From: Stigonema ocellatum SAG 48.90 = DSM 106950
GTDB taxonomy: Bacteria; Cyanobacteriota; Cyanobacteriia; Cyanobacteriales; Nostocaceae
Reading direction: 5' to 3'
DNA length: 64,000 nucleotides
NCBI GenBank assembly: GCA_016903675.1
Contig: JADQBA010000030.1
Location: 8,587-72,586 of the forward strand
Part shown: positions 62,467 to 64,000 of the stretch, piece after piece
How the letters are laid out: each line of letters begins with the position of its first letter
Numbering within the stretch: the stretch's first letter is position 1
Notes under the pieces: generated by a model
What the model was told of the DNA's origin: nothing
Seen by the model: the letters and a program-made list of their open reading frames with translations, nothing else
Database searches by the model: none
Made by a program: the position numbers and the translations under genes

Positions 62467-64000
62467 CTACTCAAAGGCGCTGATGAGTGTCACTCGTCCC
62501 TGTGGGCCGTAAGCGACTTCAGTGATATAACGATTGGGGTCGTGTAGTTCAGCTATGATGCTATGTGCTGACTCTTGACTATCAATAGTGGGACTGAGAT
62601 CAATCGCCCGACAAAATACTTGTTGCCATTCCCAGTTAAGAGTTTTTGTCAATCCGAATAAACCAGCGCTGATGGGACCAAAGTTGACACATTGTCCAAG
62701 ACCAAAGGTTCCATCGAGACGAACGACAGTGCAGAAACAACTGCGTCCACGACGCGCTGCTTGATTAAGGGATTGTTTGAGATGTTTCGCCATGAAGAAA
62801 ACATGCTTAACGATCGCTTTTTCCTCTTCAAGGTAGGGAATTTTACCGTTATGACTGACCTCAAATACAGGGTTGAGATGGATGAAAGCACCAATAGAAC
62901 CGTAATGAGTGGCGATCGCTGCCAATTGTTGTTGTAGATGTTCCTCGCTGAGGTCTGAGAGGATAACACGATGAACTTCTGTAGGTAAAGGTACTTGTTG
63001 TGGGATGAGTGAAGGAGGGAAACTTAAAACCACTACTTTCCAACCTTGTTCTACCAGGGATTTCGCTAACTTGGAAGTGGTGAGGGTGCCATCATCGGTG
63101 AGTAAGCCGATGTGCCCCTCTGGTAAAGTGAAATCCAAGAAATCTGGTTGAGGTAGGGTTTTAAGTTTAACTTGACGGCGTAGACTATTGTTGTTTAGTG
63201 TAGCTGGCTCGTTACAAGACTGGTGCTGATACTTTTTTTTTTCACCTCCACTTAACTCTTGGAGATACTCTACGATTTGACCGATAGTACGTAGTTCTCC
63301 CAAATCTTCCACATTAGGCTTGGGCAAATCGGGATACATCTCCTGCATCGCCCCCAAGATTTCCACACGTTTGATGGAATCAATACCTAAGTCAGCCTCC
63401 ATATCCATGTCCAGTTCTAGCATTTCTACTGGGTAGCCTGTCTTCTCACTGGTAATGGCTAACAAGCTTTCACCCAAGAGGGGGAGGGGGGAATGGGGAG
63501 TGGGGAATGGGGAGTGGGGAGTGGGGAGGGGGGAATGGGGAGTGGGGAGGGGGGAGGGGGGAGAATTCTCGGTGTCTACGTGTTGTTGCGGGGATTCGTC
63601 ATCTTTGTGTGTTGTATCAGACACGGGTTGAGAGGCATTAGATTGCAGATACTGTACAATTTGACCGATGGTGCGTAGTTCTCCCAAATCTTCTACATTG
63701 AGTTTGGGTAAATCAGGATACATCTCCTGCATCGCCCCCAAGATTTCTACCCGCTTGATGGAGTCAATTCCTAAATCTGCCTCCATATCCATGTCCAGTT
63801 CTAGCATTTCTACTGGGTATCCCGTCTTCTCACTCGTGATAGCTAACAGGGTTTCACCCAAGACGGGGAATGGGGAGTGGGGAGTGGGGAGTGGGGAATG
63901 GGGAGTGGGGAGTGGGGAGGATGGGGAGGGTGGGGTATCCAGAGTTACGGAAACCTGGGAACGGGGCGAGGTTGGCGCAACTAAAGCAAAGGAAGATTCT
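62467..64000 (-). CDS. hglE: HglE, C-terminal part (ACPs and ketoreductase N-half), partial
   Basis: The frame is open to the window edge; the KS and AT domains expected in HglE lie beyond 64000. Two nearly identical ACP domains (63861-63640 and 63478-63260) carry the phosphopantetheine Ser in LGIDSIKRVE. They are separated, and the first is preceded, by PLPTPHS repeats encoded by STRR heptamers. After the second ACP comes a Rossmann-like half (PEGHIGLLTDDGTLT to 62467), the non-catalytic subdomain of PfaA-type ketoreductases. Two ACPs are certain; more may lie upstream. Confidence 0.9.
   Translation of the reverse strand, partial: ESSFALVAPTSPRSQVSVTLDTPPSPSSPLPTPHSPLPTPHSPFPVLGETLLAITSEKTGYPVEMLELDMDMEADLGIDSIKRVEILGAMQEMYPDLPKLNVEDLGELRTIGQIVQYLQSNASQPVSDTTHKDDESPQQHVDTENSPPSPLPTPHSPLPTPHSPFPTPHSPLPLLGESLLAITSEKTGYPVEMLELDMDMEADLGIDSIKRVEILGAMQEMYPDLPKPNVEDLGELRTIGQIVEYLQELSGGEKKKYQHQSCNEPATLNNNSLRRQVKLKTLPQPDFLDFTLPEGHIGLLTDDGTLTTSKLAKSLVEQGWKVVVLSFPPSLIPQQVPLPTEVHRVILSDLSEEHLQQQLAAIATHYGSIGAFIHLNPVFEVSHNGKIPYLEEEKAIVKHVFFMAKHLKQSLNQAARRGRSCFCTVVRLDGTFGLGQCVNFGPISAGLFGLTKTLNWEWQQVFCRAIDLSPTIDSQESAHSIIAELHDPNRYITEVAYGPQGRVTLISAFE
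63478..63562. repeat. STRR heptamer array inside hglE
   Basis: About twelve GGGGAGT/GGGGAAT/GGGGAGG units read in frame as PLPTPHS heptapeptides (three heptamers give seven codons). A second in-frame array is at 63865-63932. Confidence 0.9.
63865..63932. repeat. Second STRR heptamer array inside hglE
   Basis: GGGGAGT/GGGGAAT units read on the minus strand as SSPLPTPHSPLPTPHSPFP just before ACP 1. Confidence 0.88.

Noticed and set aside
1..64000. tRNA or rRNA genes
   Set aside because: No sequence resembling tRNA arms or rRNA cores was recognised on reading; a dedicated tRNA scan could not be run.

Overview
The window is chromosomal-looking DNA from a filamentous, heterocyst-forming cyanobacterium (Nostocales). 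The evidence is a heterocyst-glycolipid (hgl) polyketide/fatty-acid cluster with hetI, tocopherol genes, many HIP1 octamers (GCGATCGC), 7-nt short tandem repeats (the STRR type known from Nostoc-like genomes) and much non-coding DNA filled with small repeat elements.

Layout. (1) 0.1-22.1 kb is a protease/caspase-like region, all on the minus strand: an S8 subtilase; two CHAT proteins (one with TPRs, one without TPRs and lacking the catalytic His); a TPR protein; a decayed TPR-CHAT paralogue; a compact cassette of sigma-like protein, DUF1822 protein, CHAT-CHASE2 protein and DUF928-like exported protein; and another TPR-CHAT protein. A small plus-strand pair (unknown protein plus retropepsin-like protease) and an orphan HigA-like antitoxin sit at 8.3-9.5 kb. 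(2) 22.8-26.2 kb holds a probable HipT-like kinase with a HipS-like/HIRAN partner, and a small exported protein. (3) 26.6-31.4 kb holds tocopherol genes (homogentisate phytyltransferase, gamma-tocopherol methyltransferase), a TPR membrane protein, and a KtrB/KtrA-type potassium uptake pair. (4) 31.9-33.9 kb is a run of toxin-antitoxin modules (DUF433/DUF5615, Phd/truncated PIN, VapB-like/VapC). (5) 33.9-47.6 kb is a type III-B (Cmr) CRISPR effector operon, with no array, cas1, cas2 or cas6 in the window. cas10/cmr2 carries a one-base frameshift, cmr4 seems to lack its catalytic Asp, cmr6 and cmr1 look fused, and a CARF-HEPN effector closes the operon. A Tn554-like transposon with three recombination genes has split a four-helix-bundle gene between cmr2 and cmr3. 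(6) 48.5-49.4 kb holds three small unknown genes. (7) 50.2-64.0 kb holds hetI and, convergently, hglB/hetM, a PfaD-type enoyl reductase, a KS-CLF-AT protein (hglC), a KR-DH protein (hglD), an unrelated membrane protein, and the 3' part of hglE, which runs off the window.

How parts work together. The hgl genes make the long-chain backbone of heterocyst glycolipids: HglE ACPs are primed by HetI, the chain is extended by KS/AT, reduced and dehydrated by HglD and the PfaD-type enzyme, and released reductively by HglB. The Cmr genes form an RNA-guided complex whose Cas10 palm would make cyclic oligoadenylate for the CARF-HEPN RNase, but the complex is probably crippled. The CHAT genes, sigma-like protein, CHASE2 sensor and subtilase may form a proteolytic signalling network; this is inference from clustering.

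The gaps hold at least four MITE-like families with terminal inverted repeats. Two copies of one family have matching 11-12 bp direct repeats on both sides, consistent with target-site duplication.
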